The notes beneath the pieces are model-generated. The model worked only from the letters and a program-made list of their open reading frames with translations, was not told where the DNA came from and made no database searches. The position numbers and the translations under genes are program-made. From positions 1 through 62,946 of the forward strand of contig JACPUD010000005.1 in NCBI GenBank assembly GCA_016192435.1: 62,946 nt of DNA, in the 5' to 3' direction. Source of the DNA: Rhodocyclales bacterium. GTDB taxonomy: Bacteria > Pseudomonadota > Gammaproteobacteria > Burkholderiales > Rhodocyclaceae. Positions 10,513-21,312 of this stretch are shown here, piece by piece (positions within the stretch are counted from its first letter, which is position 1; each line of letters begins with the position of its first letter).

Positions 10513-10534
10513 CGTATCGCCAGCGCCAATTCTT
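10513..10534 (-). repeat. Dispersed repeat copy 2 (intergenic, tpx-typA)
   Basis: The minus strand reads AAGAATTGGCGCTGGCGATA and then CG, a diverged copy of the dispersed core. ATTGGCG (10508-10514) can pair with CGCCAAT (10524-10530), so the copy is part of a small hairpin after tpx. Confidence 0.45.
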
Positions 10535-10570
10535 GAATGCCGTCCCCGGCCCGCGGCTGAGGACACAATA

Positions 10571-10599
10571 AAAACGGGAGCCGCGGCTCCCGTTTTTTT
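10571..10599. terminator. Bidirectional rho-independent terminator between tpx and typA
   Basis: CGGGAGCCGCGGCTCCCG is a perfect 18-base palindrome flanked by an A-run on the left and a T-run on the right, so it can terminate both tpx (plus) and typA (minus), which converge here. Confidence 0.9.
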
Positions 10600-10660
10600 A
10601 CGGCGTAACGCCCGCTTTGCAGGCATTAGGCTTCTTTGAAACTCCGCTGCGCTGCGTTCT

Positions 10661-12475
<1,815 letters not shown>

Positions 12476-12566
12476 AGGGGCGTATTGGCGTTGTTGCTAT
12501 GCGGAAAAGCCGAATATTTTACCACGCTCAGGCGCTCGTTCCGATTGAATTTTCAGGGGATTTTTT

Positions 12567-13304
12567 ATGCTCGGCATCATAGGCGGCAGCGGCTTGACCC
12601 AGCTGGCGAATCTGGACGTATCGCACCGCGAGATAGTGCGCACGCCTTATGGCGAGCCCTCCGGCCCGCTGACTTTCGGCCGCGTCGGCTGCCAGGACGT
12701 GGTGTTTCTCGCCCGCCATGGTTATGGACACACCATTCCGCCTCACCTGGTGAACTACCGCGCCAACATGCATGCACTGGAGGCATCCGGCGTGACGCAG
12801 GTCGTTTCGGTGGCATCGGTGGGCAGCATACGCAGCGATCTCGGCCCCGGCTCCTTGGTGGTGCCGCATCAGATCATCGACTACACCTGGGGCCGCGAGA
12901 TGACCTTTCAGTCAGGCAACGACGGCCCGGTGGTGCATGTCGACTTCACCGAACCCTACGACGAGGCGGTGCGCAAGCTGTTGCTCGACGTCGCGGCGCG
13001 GATCGGCGAGAAAGTATTCGACGGTGCGGTGTATGCGGCGACCCAGGGGCCGCGGCTGGAAACCGCGGCGGAAATCGATCGATTGGAGCGCGACGGCGCC
13101 GACCTCGTGGGTATGACCGGCATGCCGGAAGCCGGGCTGGCGCGCGAGCTGGACATGCCTTACGCGGCGCTGTGCGTGGTATCCAACTGGGCGGCCGGAC
13201 GTGCGGATTCCGCGCACGGCATCAAGTTCGACAGCCTCGAAGCCGTGCTGCATCTGGCCATGGCGCGTGTGCGCCGGATCATCGAAGGGATTTGCGAGGC
13301 ATGA
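12567..13304 (+). CDS. S-methyl-5'-thioinosine/thioadenosine phosphorylase
   Basis: 245 residues of the PNP/MTAP superfamily, with phosphate-binding [29 protein letters not shown] and the [19 protein letters not shown] substrate segment. The sequence is close to the Pseudomonas methylthioinosine phosphorylase type. It cleaves the methylthio-nucleoside to methylthioribose-1-phosphate and a purine base for salvage. The stop overlaps the peptide deformylase start by 4 bases. Choice between MTI and MTA as substrate is uncertain from sequence alone. Confidence 0.88.
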   Translation: MLGIIGGSGLTQLANLDVSHREIVRTPYGEPSGPLTFGRVGCQDVVFLARHGYGHTIPPHLVNYRANMHALEASGVTQVVSVASVGSIRSDLGPGSLVVPHQIIDYTWGREMTFQSGNDGPVVHVDFTEPYDEAVRKLLLDVAARIGEKVFDGAVYAATQGPRLETAAEIDRLERDGADLVGMTGMPEAGLARELDMPYAALCVVSNWAAGRADSAHGIKFDSLEAVLHLAMARVRRIIEGICEA

Positions 13305-13828
13305 TCCTGGAGGTCCTGCGCATGGGCGATCCGCGCCTGCTGCGCGTGGCGCAGCTGGTAACGGACTTCGCCGCCCCGGAACTTCACGCCTTGCTGCGGG
13401 ATATGCGCGACACCATGGCGCATCTTGACGGCGCCGGGCTTGCCGCGCCGCAGATCGGCGTCGATCTGCGCGTGGTGATTTTCGGCGGCATGGCGAATCC
13501 CCGCTATCCGGATGCCCCGGCCGTGCCGGATACGGTGCTGATCAATCCGCAGCTCAAGCCGCTTGCCGCCGAAGAGGAAGAGGGCTGGGAAGGTTGTCTC
13601 TCGGTTCCCGGCCTGCGCGGCTGGGTGCCGCGCTGGAGCAAGCTGCGCTACGCCGGCTTCGACGAGGCCGGCCGGCGTTTCGAACGCACGGTGGATGGCT
13701 TCCATGCGCGCGTCGTGCAGCACGAATGCGACCATCTGGATGGCATTCTCTACCCGATGCGGGTGCGCGACTTCCGCCGCTTCGGCTTTACCGACGTGCT
13801 GAATCTTCCCGGCGTCGTCGAGGACTAG
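13301..13828 (+). CDS. def: Peptide deformylase
   Basis: 175 residues with all three deformylase motifs: [18 protein letters not shown] (metal-ligand Cys) and QHECDHLDG (HExxH-type metal ligands). It removes the N-formyl group from nascent proteins. It starts at 13301 in an ATGA overlap with the phosphorylase gene. It probably is one of several def paralogues, since it is not beside fmt. Confidence 0.93.
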   Translation: MILEVLRMGDPRLLRVAQLVTDFAAPELHALLRDMRDTMAHLDGAGLAAPQIGVDLRVVIFGGMANPRYPDAPAVPDTVLINPQLKPLAAEEEEGWEGCLSVPGLRGWVPRWSKLRYAGFDEAGRRFERTVDGFHARVVQHECDHLDGILYPMRVRDFRRFGFTDVLNLPGVVED

Positions 13829-13846
13829 CCCGCTGCGCTTGGGCTG

Positions 13847-13867
13847 CTGGCGCCGCCGTGGCGCCAG
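13847..13867. terminator. Hairpin between convergent def and thioesterase genes
   Basis: CTGGCGCC pairs perfectly with GGCGCCAG across a GCCGT loop. There is no long T-run. It may act as a shared terminator; its right arm is part of a dispersed repeat copy. Confidence 0.5.
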
Positions 13868-13878
13868 CGTCAACTCTT
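13854..13878 (-). repeat. Dispersed repeat copy 3 (intergenic, def-thioesterase)
   Basis: The minus strand reads AAGAGTTGACGCTGGCGCCA then CGGCG, matching the core AGTTGRCGCTGGCGNCACGG. It overlaps the hairpin at 13847-13867. Confidence 0.55.
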
Positions 13879-13894
13879 GCCGCCCAGGCGGCGA

Positions 13895-14296
13895 TCAGCC
13901 GGCCTTGGCGCGCTTGGCCTGCAGGCGCTGCGCTGTCTTCTCGATGCCGACGATGAAGCGGTTGTGCTTGCCGCGGGCCACTTCTTCCACGGCGTCGCGC
14001 GCTGTGAAGTCGAAGGAAACGGCGCCGCCGTTGACTTCGGTCAGCGTCACGGTGATCTCGACCCACATGCCCATCAGCGTGGCGCCGACATGGTCCAGCT
14101 CGACGCGGGTGCCGACCGAATCCTTGCCCGCTTCGATGTTCGCCAGCAGCAAGTCGCGGCAGGCCATTTCGATGTCGTAAAGCAGGTTGGGCGTCGAGTA
14201 GACGCGGCAGTCGTCGCCCATGAAACTGATGGTGCGATCGCGGTCGATCTCGACGCGGCGGGTGGCGGTGAGGCCGGCTTTCAGGGTATCGCTCAT
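13895..14296 (-). CDS. FlK-like hotdog-fold acyl-CoA thioesterase
   Basis: 133 residues resembling the fluoroacetyl-CoA thioesterase (FlK) branch of hotdog proteins: STPNLLYDIEMACRDLL, GKDSVGTRVELDHVGAT and the beta-strand region ending in the DFTARDAVEEVARGKHNRFIV segment. Such enzymes hydrolyse acyl-CoA thioesters. It follows the NDP-forming acyl-CoA synthetase gene after 46 bases on the same strand, downstream of a candidate PaaX-type operator. A role in releasing stalled aryl-acetyl-CoA intermediates is plausible but inferred. Confidence 0.82.
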   Translation of the reverse strand: MSDTLKAGLTATRRVEIDRDRTISFMGDDCRVYSTPNLLYDIEMACRDLLLANIEAGKDSVGTRVELDHVGATLMGMWVEITVTLTEVNGGAVSFDFTARDAVEEVARGKHNRFIVGIEKTAQRLQAKRAKAG

Positions 14297-14342
14297 GCTG
14301 TGTCCTCCAGTGGTAATTCGTTTGTCGGTTTTGCCGCTGTGT

Positions 14343-16427
14343 TCAGTTGCGGGTTCTCAGGGCGTCGGCATACAGGCGCGCCTCGACGTAGCGCATCAGC
14401 GCCTTGGTGCCGCGGGCGCAGTTGCGGAAAATGCAGACGCCCTGGTCCATCAGGCGCGCCGACATCGCGTCGTAGAGTTGCCCGCCATCGACGATGCCTA
14501 TCACCGGCTTGTCGTTGCGCGCGACCAGCGGCGGCATCAGATGCACGGTGCTCTTCGGGTCGGTGATGTCGAAGCCGGGGCGCAGCTTGCTGGTTTCGAG
14601 GGCACGCACCGAAGGCGCGGTGGGGTCGAGTCCGACCACGACCGCGTCGATCTGCGGATCCTGCAGGAAAGCCTCGACGATCTGCAGGTGGGCCTCGTCA
14701 TCGGCACCGGGATTGATGTCGATCGGATTCCTGACTTCGACCAGCGCGTTGAGTTTTTTCGCCAGCAGGACTTCCTCGAGCTGGGCGACGGTGCCGGCTT
14801 GCAACGCGCCCATTTCCATGGCGAAGGTGTCAGACTCGATGAAGTCGGCCATGCCGACCGCTTCGAAACCGGCGCCGCTGATCGCGCCCAGTCGGTTACC
14901 GCCGATTTTCTTGGAATGCAGCGCGCCGGCAATGTAGAACAGGTCGTCGAAGCTGTTGAAGTCCTCGGCGACGATGGCGCCTGCCTGCCTCACCACGGCT
15001 TCGAACAGGATCGGGCCGCCGGCGATCGACGCCGTGTGGCCCATCACCCCGCCCATGCCGGGCGCTGTCTTGCCGGATTTGTAGACCACCACCTGCTTGC
15101 CCTTGACCACGGCCTTGCGCACTGCCCTGGCGAAATCGAGTCCGTCCAGGTCCTTGAAGCCCTCGATGTAGATGCCGATGGTTTCGATTTCGGGCAGTTC
15201 GGCAAAGTAGTTGAGCATGTCGCCGTGGGTCAGATCGGTCTGGTTGCCCAGGGCCAGCATGTAGCGCGGATCGAGCCACGGGTTCTGACTGATGCGGGTG
15301 ATCATGAAAGCCCCGCTCTGGCTCAGCATCACCGAGTTGCGCTCGACCTTTTTCTGCGGTTTGGGCAGGCGCTCCAGAGGGATGAACCAGGAGTCGTAGG
15401 AGCCCGGGTGCGAGACCACGCCGAGGCAGTTGGCGCCGAGGAACACCGGACCGCCGCCCGGCTTGCCGTGGGCGGCATTGATGCGCTCGGCGAGTGCCGC
15501 CGCGGGCTCGCGGCTGGCCTTGGTTTCGCCGAGGCTGCCGGGAATCAGCATGACCGACTCGACCGCGTCGGTTTCAATGATCTCATCGACCAGTTCATAG
15601 ACCGCGCTGGCGGCCACGGCGACGATCAGCAGATCCAATTTGTGATTCAGCGCCTTGAGGCTTTCGACGCAACGGACGCCGTCGATCTCGGTTTCGCCGG
15701 GACGGATGATGCACATCTGTTCCTTCGGATAGCCGCTGCCCATCAGGTTCTTCAGGATGATGCGGCCGAAGTTCATGTTGCTGGACGAAACCCCGATGAT
15801 GCCAATCGACTGCGGGTGGATCAGCTTCTCGATCTTCCCGATCGGGCGCGGCAGGCGGCCGGCAGGCGTGGCGCCGAACTCGCATTGCGCCTGGCGCGCG
15901 ACCAACTGGTCGCCGGCATGCACCGGATTCAGTTCCAGGCTGTGCAGTACGAAGGGAGCGTCGGGATTACCCGGCGAACACGTGGTGGCCAGCGCGAGCA
16001 GGGCCTCGAAGCAGGCCGCGAGTTGCCGCTCCGGCAGCGGCTGGCCATCGCGCCTGGCGATCGCGGCGAGCCTTTGCCAGGCCAGCGTACGCTTGAACAG
16101 GCCAAGGAAGTCTGCGGCATTCATCAGCTCGGCCGCGGCGTAAACCGATGCGCGGTCCTTCCTGAAATTGGCTTCGTCCAGATCGGCATCCAGGCCGCCC
16201 AGGCCGGCGCTGATGACCATGCCGAATTCGCGGGTGTTGTTCAGGCTGATGCGCAGATCGACGGCGGATGGCCGCAATTCTGCTGTGGCCTCCGCGGCGA
16301 AGGCTATACCCAGGCTGGTGAGCAGGGCATTCAGCTCTGTGCTGTCCAGCGTCCCGCGTCCCGCAGCGGCGGCCTGGCGAAAGAGGGTCGCGGCGCGGTC
16401 GCTCGCGGACTGTGGCGTTTGGTGCAT
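14343..16427 (-). CDS. NDP-forming acyl-CoA synthetase-like protein with shortened N-terminal ATP-grasp part
   Basis: 694 residues. Residues about 25-190 resemble an incomplete ATP-grasp (beta) domain: a start like STELNALLTSLGI, then directly REFGMVISAGLGGLD and LELNPVHAGDQLVARQA, while the nucleotide-binding half seems missing. Residues about 200-330 form a CoA-binding Rossmann domain (IHPQSIGIIGVSSS). Further on are two succinyl-CoA-ligase-like domains, with a candidate phosphohistidine at His464 (GVMGHTASIAG). The family interconverts acyl-CoA and acid with ADP/ATP. The neighbourhood suggests phenylacetate or related acids as substrate, but that is inference. Confidence 0.8.
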   Translation of the reverse strand: MHQTPQSASDRAATLFRQAAAAGRGTLDSTELNALLTSLGIAFAAEATAELRPSAVDLRISLNNTREFGMVISAGLGGLDADLDEANFRKDRASVYAAAELMNAADFLGLFKRTLAWQRLAAIARRDGQPLPERQLAACFEALLALATTCSPGNPDAPFVLHSLELNPVHAGDQLVARQAQCEFGATPAGRLPRPIGKIEKLIHPQSIGIIGVSSSNMNFGRIILKNLMGSGYPKEQMCIIRPGETEIDGVRCVESLKALNHKLDLLIVAVAASAVYELVDEIIETDAVESVMLIPGSLGETKASREPAAALAERINAAHGKPGGGPVFLGANCLGVVSHPGSYDSWFIPLERLPKPQKKVERNSVMLSQSGAFMITRISQNPWLDPRYMLALGNQTDLTHGDMLNYFAELPEIETIGIYIEGFKDLDGLDFARAVRKAVVKGKQVVVYKSGKTAPGMGGVMGHTASIAGGPILFEAVVRQAGAIVAEDFNSFDDLFYIAGALHSKKIGGNRLGAISGAGFEAVGMADFIESDTFAMEMGALQAGTVAQLEEVLLAKKLNALVEVRNPIDINPGADDEAHLQIVEAFLQDPQIDAVVVGLDPTAPSVRALETSKLRPGFDITDPKSTVHLMPPLVARNDKPVIGIVDGGQLYDAMSARLMDQGVCIFRNCARGTKALMRYVEARLYADALRTRN

Positions 16428-16486
16428 GGCAAGACTCCCCTGGTGCGGCGTGGTCGGCAGGATGATGCAGGGGGCTAACTATAACA

Positions 16487-16524
16487 GATACAGATTAATG
16501 AATAAAAGTAACTATAAATGTATC
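16487..16524. promoter_or_regulatory. Candidate PaaX-type operator upstream of the acyl-CoA synthetase gene
   Basis: GATACA (16487-16492) and TGTATC (16519-16524) form a perfect inverted repeat 26 bases apart, in an AT-rich spacer 60-97 bases upstream of the minus-strand start at 16427. The same arrangement occurs at 17628-17666 on the other side of the PaaX-like gene. Confidence 0.55.
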
Positions 16525-16558
16525 GGTTGAGATCCAACAATTTTAAGCTTGATCTTAA

Positions 16559-17500
16559 TCAGTGGACGGTATCGGGCAGTTTGAGGCCGCCGAAGCGCTC
16601 GTAGAAATAAGGCGCAGCCGGCGGCAGCGGACCGTTGGCGGTTTCGCAAACCGATAGCAGGTGCTGCTGGGCCAATGGATAGGTCAGGCTGTAGAGATCG
16701 TGGCACAACTGGCGGGCGATGCCGCCGCTCCAGTTGGCGGGCAGCAGTTGCGCCGGCAACTGCGGATCGTGCAGCAGCGCCCGGCGGAAGTCGTGCATCA
16801 GCAGCGTCTGCACCATGAAGCACTGCTCCGGATCGAGCTTGCCGGCGGCGCGCAGGGTGCGCAGCACCGGCCGGAAAAGTTCAATGAAGTCTAGGTACTT
16901 GGCTGCCAGGGTATCGAGGTTCCAGCACTCGCGGACCAGTTCCTGCAGCGGCTTGCTGGTCAATGCGCTGATGTTCTGGGCCTTCATGGCGACCACCTTG
17001 TCGTGGGCACCGTTCTCCTGCAGGATATCCAGCAGCGCCTCGGTGTCGGCCGAGGGATGCGCCAGAATGCCCGATGCCAGCGAGCCGTAGCCGGCCCAGG
17101 CCAGATCCTTGCGCAGGGCGTCGCGTGGCGTGCCGCCCAGCGATCCGGGAATCAGCACCAGTTGCCATTCTCCGGCCCAGGTGTCCTGCGGCGCGAAGTA
17201 GATCCGGCGATAGGCGTGTTCGAAGCGACGGCGACCCGAGGTGGTCAGGCTGTAATAGCTCTTGCGCCCGAGTTGTTCGGATACCAGCCATTTTTCCTGG
17301 GACAGCCGATAGACGCTGGTGCGCACCATGCGCTCGTTGAGGCCGAGCGGCTGCACCAGGCGGATGAAGCTGCCGAGCCAGACCGTGCCGCCGTGCGGCG
17401 CGATGAAGTCGCCGTAGATCGTGATGATCAGCGAGTTGGCGCGGCATGGGTGCTTGTCCAGGAAATCCTTGATCCACTGGCTGATGTGTCGACTTTTCAC
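16559..17500 (-). CDS. PaaX family transcriptional regulator
   Basis: 313 residues. The N-terminal winged helix includes ANSLIITIYGDFIAPHGG and ERMVRTSVYRLSQEKWL, followed by GRKSYYSLTTSGRRRFE, then the PaaX C-terminal region (WAGEWQLVLIPG, RDALRKDLAWAGYGSLASGI). PaaX repressors respond to phenylacetyl-CoA. It lies between the acyl-CoA synthetase gene on its own strand and divergent fdhD-pad genes, so it is a good candidate for the local pad regulator. No signal peptide or membrane segment is seen. Confidence 0.92.
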   Translation of the reverse strand: MKSRHISQWIKDFLDKHPCRANSLIITIYGDFIAPHGGTVWLGSFIRLVQPLGLNERMVRTSVYRLSQEKWLVSEQLGRKSYYSLTTSGRRRFEHAYRRIYFAPQDTWAGEWQLVLIPGSLGGTPRDALRKDLAWAGYGSLASGILAHPSADTEALLDILQENGAHDKVVAMKAQNISALTSKPLQELVRECWNLDTLAAKYLDFIELFRPVLRTLRAAGKLDPEQCFMVQTLLMHDFRRALLHDPQLPAQLLPANWSGGIARQLCHDLYSLTYPLAQQHLLSVCETANGPLPPAAPYFYERFGGLKLPDTVH

Positions 17501-17592
17501 ATTTTTTCCATTCGACGGTTGGGTGGCTTACGGCTCGATCCGGTGTCCGCGGCGGCGAATTTTCGCCGGCCGGCAATTGTATTTGAAGCGTA

Positions 17593-17666
17593 TGTATCCC
17601 GTATGCAGTATAAGGTAATTCTAATGTGATACAAAATTGTTGATTTAATTCTGGCCAAAGTGTATC
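17593..17666. promoter_or_regulatory. Intergenic control region with PaaX-type inverted repeat (regulator-fdhD)
   Basis: GATACA (17628-17633) and TGTATC (17661-17666) are separated by 27 bases, almost the same as the copy at 16487-16524. A further TGTATC is at 17593-17598. The region is AT-rich and lies between the divergent regulator and fdhD-pad genes, so it probably contains both promoters. Confidence 0.55.
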
Positions 17667-17717
17667 GTATTGTCAGTGGGGGCAAGTTTGCTCCTGCACC
17701 ACGCGACGGGGCGGGCA

Positions 17718-18533
17718 ATGCAAGCTGAGGCGGGTCCAGGCATCGAGGCACATAACAGCTACGGCGCGCAGCGCTGGATCGGCAATGTGGCCACGCATTG
17801 CGCCGAGACCGTGGCGGAAGAGGTGCCGGTGGCGCTGGTCTATAACGGCATCTCGCATGCCGTGATGCTGGCGACGCCGAGCGACCTGGAAGACTTTGCG
17901 CTGGGCTTCAGCCTCAGCGAATGCATCGTCGGACGTCCGGGCGAAATTCACGATCTGGAAATTTTCGAGCGGTCCAACGGCATCGAAGTACACATGCAGC
18001 TCTCCGCCGAGCGCGCCCATGTGCTCAAGCAGCATCGCCGGACCATGGCCGGGAGGACCGGCTGCGGCCTTTGCGGCACCGAGAGCCTCGACCAGTTGGC
18101 GAAGCGTGCCGCTACGGTCCGCTCCTCGGCCGTGCTGGGCGTTGGCGCATTGCCGCGCGCCTTGTCGTGCTTGCAGCAGAGGCAGCACCTGTTTCAACTG
18201 ACGGGTGCGGTTCATGCCGCGGCCTGGTGCGATTTCAATGGCGGCATTGCCATGGTGCGCGAAGACGTCGGTCGGCACAACGCGCTGGACAAGCTGATCG
18301 GCGCCCTGGCGGCGCAGCGCAAGAGCTTCGATGGCGGCTTCGTGCTCATGACCAGCCGCGCGAGTTACGAAATAGTGCAGAAGGCAGCGGCCGTCGGCAT
18401 TGCCGTGGTCGCGGCGGTTTCTGCCCCTACCGGTATGGCGGTCAGGGTGGCGATCGACTCGGGGGTGACGCTGGTCGGCTTTGTCCGCGGCGAACGCCAC
18501 TGCGTCTATTCGCATCCGGAACGCGTTCATTAA
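17718..18533 (+). CDS. fdhD: Sulfurtransferase FdhD for molybdenum cofactor
   Basis: 271 residues with the GRTGCGLCGTES motif holding the CxxC cysteines, and the C-terminal MVREDVGRHNALDKLIG segment typical of FdhD. FdhD passes sulfur from IscS to the bis-MGD molybdenum cofactor, classically for formate dehydrogenase. No formate dehydrogenase is present; the next gene is the molybdoenzyme padB, 22 bases on. The ATG at 17718 has a GGGCGGG stretch upstream; an in-frame TTG at 17670 is an alternative start. Confidence 0.93.
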   Translation: MQAEAGPGIEAHNSYGAQRWIGNVATHCAETVAEEVPVALVYNGISHAVMLATPSDLEDFALGFSLSECIVGRPGEIHDLEIFERSNGIEVHMQLSAERAHVLKQHRRTMAGRTGCGLCGTESLDQLAKRAATVRSSAVLGVGALPRALSCLQQRQHLFQLTGAVHAAAWCDFNGGIAMVREDVGRHNALDKLIGALAAQRKSFDGGFVLMTSRASYEIVQKAAAVGIAVVAAVSAPTGMAVRVAIDSGVTLVGFVRGERHCVYSHPERVH

Positions 18534-18555
18534 GTCGAGGAAACAGGTGAGCAAA

Positions 18556-21312
18556 ATGAGCATGGAAACAGCCCAGCCGAAATCCGTCAAGCACGTTCCG
18601 ACCTATTGCTACAACTGCGTTTCCGGTCCCGACTTCATGTGCGTCAAGGTGGTCGACGGCGTCGCCACCGAGATCGAGCCGAATTTCGCCGCAGCCGAGG
18701 TCCATCCGGCCAGGGGCAAGGTCTGCGTCAAGGCCTATGGCCTGGTGCAGAAGACCTATAACCCGAACCGCATCCTGACGCCGATGAAGCGCACCAACCC
18801 GAAGAAGGGGCGCAACGAGGATCCCGGCTTCGTGCCGATCTCCTGGGACGAGGCGCTCGATCTGGTCGCGGGGAAACTCAACGCCGTGCGCGCCAAGGGC
18901 CTGGTCGACGAAGCCGGGCTGCCGCGCGTGGCCGTCAGCCTCGGCCACGGCGGCACGCCGTCGAATTACATGGGCACCTTTCCGGCCTTTCTGGCCGCCT
19001 GGGGCGAGGTCGATTTCAGCTTCGGCTCGGGCCAGGGCGTCAAGTGCGTGCATTCCGAGCACCTTTACGGCGAGTTCTGGCATCGCGGCTTCACCGTCGC
19101 TGCCGACACGCCCAACTGCCGTTACAACATCGCGGTCGGCGCCAACGTCGATGTCACGGGCGGGCCCTGCGCCGTGATCCGCCACGCCGATGCCCGGGTG
19201 CGCGGCTACAAGCGCGTCCAGGTCGAGCCGAGTCTGACTGCGACGGGTGCCTGCTCTGCCGAATGGGTGCCGATCCGGCCCAAGACCGATCCGGCCTTCC
19301 TGTTTGCGCTGATCCACGTCCTGGTGCGCGAGAACGGACTGGCCAAGCTCGACATTCCCTTCCTGCGCGACCGCACCGCTTCGCCCTATCTGGTGGCGCC
19401 GGACGGCCTCTACCTGCGCGATGCGCAAAGCGGCAAGCCGCTGGTCTGGGACGAAGTTTCCGCCACCGCCGTGCCTCACGACACAGCCGGGGCACGTCCC
19501 GCGCTGGCCGGCAGCTATCGACTGGCTCATGCCGTGGTGGTCGATGCCGACAAGGAGCGTCGCGAGTATTCCGACGTCGAGGGCAGGACCGCCTACGAGA
19601 TGTTGTCGCAGCACATCGCCAAGTACACGCCGGAGTGGGCCGAAACCATCTGCGACGTCAAAGCCGAAACCATACGCCGCATCGCCAACGAATACCTCGA
19701 AGCCGCCAGCATCGGTGAAACCATCGTGATCGACGGCAAGACACTGCCGCTGCGGCCGGTGGCCGTGACCCTGGGCAAGTCGGTCAATAACGGCTGGGGC
19801 GCCTTCGAATGCTGCTGGGCGCGCACCGTGCTGGCCTCCCTGGTCGGCGCGCTGGAGAATCCCGGTGGTCTGGTGGGCACCACGGTGCGCCTCAACAAGT
19901 CGCGCGACAACCGCCATCTCTCGGTGAAACCCGGCGAGGACGGCTTCATGGTGCAGTACTTCAATCCGACCAATAAGGAGGAATGGCAGTCGGCGCCGGC
20001 CACGCGCAACCTGCACCAGACCCTGGTGCCGATCGTCGGCCACAACGGCGCCTGGAGCCAGGCCCTGGGCCCGACGCAACTGGCCTGGATGTTCCAGGGC
20101 GAGCGCCCCGACGACTGGTCGATGCCGATGCCGACCCTGCCCGACGTGTGGCTCGTCTACCGCTCGAATCCCTCGATCTCCTTCTGGGACACGAAGCATC
20201 TGGCCGAGGTCGCGGCAAAGTTTCCGTTCATGGCCTGCGTCGCCTACACGGTGGATGAGACCAACTACATGGCCGACGTGCTGCTGCCGGAGGCGACCGA
20301 CCTCGAATCGGATCAGATGATCCGCATGGGCGGCACCAAGTACATGGAGCAGTTCTGGGATTACAAGGGCGTGGTGCTGCGCCAGAAGGCCGTCGAACCG
20401 CAGGGCGAGGCGCGCGACTTCACCTGGATCACCACCGAACTGGCCAAGCGCACCGGCCTCACCGAAGCGTATTTCGGCGCGATCAACAAGGGTGTTTCCG
20501 GCGTCTCGCCGCTCAAGGGCAAGGATTACGATTTCAGCCTGGATCCGGCCAGCGAACCGGCCCCCGAGCAGATCTGGGACGCGGTCTGCCGCGCCGCCAC
20601 GGTCACGCTCTCGGAAGGCAGCGAGGAGCACGACCTCGAGTGGTTCCGCGAGCATGGCTTCTATGCCGTGCCGATGTCGCGCCTGGAGTGGTACCTGACG
20701 CCGACCATGGAAAAGCTCGGGCTGCGCTACGAGCTGCCCTACCAGGAGCGCTTGCTGCGCACCGGCCGCGAACTCGGCCGGCGCCTGCACGAGCAGAAAA
20801 TGAACTGGTGGGACGAGCAGCTTTCCGAATACACCGCGCTGCCGGAATGGCACGACGTGCCGGGGCGCTGGATCCGCAACCTGGAAAACACCGGCGCCAA
20901 GATCGAGGACTTCCCGTTCTGGCTGCTGACCACCAAGAGCATGCAGTACCACGCCGGCGGCAATGCCGCGATCGAGGTGATGCACGAGGTGGCGCAGAAC
21001 CTGCGCGGCCACGCCGGGGTGATCATGAACACCAAGACCGCGGCCGGCCTCGGCATCGCCGAGGGCGACCGCGTCGAGGTGCGCTCCCACATCGGCGCCA
21101 CCTACGGCAAGGCCTCGCTGATGCAGGGCATCCGCCCGGATACCCTGATCATCATCGGCCAGTTCGATCATTGGGCGACGCCCTTCGCCAATACCATCGG
21201 GGCACCGAGCCTCAACACCATTGCGCCGATGTCGCTCGACCTGACGGATGCAACGGGTTCCGGTGCCGACATCGTGCGGGTTGGTGTGCGTCGAGTGGAG
21301 GCAACAGCATGA
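18556..21312 (+). CDS. padB: Phenylacetyl-CoA:acceptor oxidoreductase, molybdenum subunit PadB
   Basis: 918 residues of the DMSO reductase family. The N-terminus has a [4Fe-4S] motif with C-X2-C-X7-C (YCYNCVSGPDFMCVK) and a later Cys (KVCVKAYG); the C-terminal part has the molydopterin dinucleotide-binding fold (GNAAIEVMHEVAQNLRG, MNTKTAAGLGIAEGDRVEVRS). It catalyses the four-electron oxidation of phenylacetyl-CoA to phenylglyoxylate, with release of CoA. No twin-arginine signal is seen, so it should face the cytoplasm. It is the first of padBCD, overlapping padC by 4 bases. Confidence 0.93.
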   Translation: MSMETAQPKSVKHVPTYCYNCVSGPDFMCVKVVDGVATEIEPNFAAAEVHPARGKVCVKAYGLVQKTYNPNRILTPMKRTNPKKGRNEDPGFVPISWDEALDLVAGKLNAVRAKGLVDEAGLPRVAVSLGHGGTPSNYMGTFPAFLAAWGEVDFSFGSGQGVKCVHSEHLYGEFWHRGFTVAADTPNCRYNIAVGANVDVTGGPCAVIRHADARVRGYKRVQVEPSLTATGACSAEWVPIRPKTDPAFLFALIHVLVRENGLAKLDIPFLRDRTASPYLVAPDGLYLRDAQSGKPLVWDEVSATAVPHDTAGARPALAGSYRLAHAVVVDADKERREYSDVEGRTAYEMLSQHIAKYTPEWAETICDVKAETIRRIANEYLEAASIGETIVIDGKTLPLRPVAVTLGKSVNNGWGAFECCWARTVLASLVGALENPGGLVGTTVRLNKSRDNRHLSVKPGEDGFMVQYFNPTNKEEWQSAPATRNLHQTLVPIVGHNGAWSQALGPTQLAWMFQGERPDDWSMPMPTLPDVWLVYRSNPSISFWDTKHLAEVAAKFPFMACVAYTVDETNYMADVLLPEATDLESDQMIRMGGTKYMEQFWDYKGVVLRQKAVEPQGEARDFTWITTELAKRTGLTEAYFGAINKGVSGVSPLKGKDYDFSLDPASEPAPEQIWDAVCRAATVTLSEGSEEHDLEWFREHGFYAVPMSRLEWYLTPTMEKLGLRYELPYQERLLRTGRELGRRLHEQKMNWWDEQLSEYTALPEWHDVPGRWIRNLENTGAKIEDFPFWLLTTKSMQYHAGGNAAIEVMHEVAQNLRGHAGVIMNTKTAAGLGIAEGDRVEVRSHIGATYGKASLMQGIRPDTLIIIGQFDHWATPFANTIGAPSLNTIAPMSLDLTDATGSGADIVRVGVRRVEATA

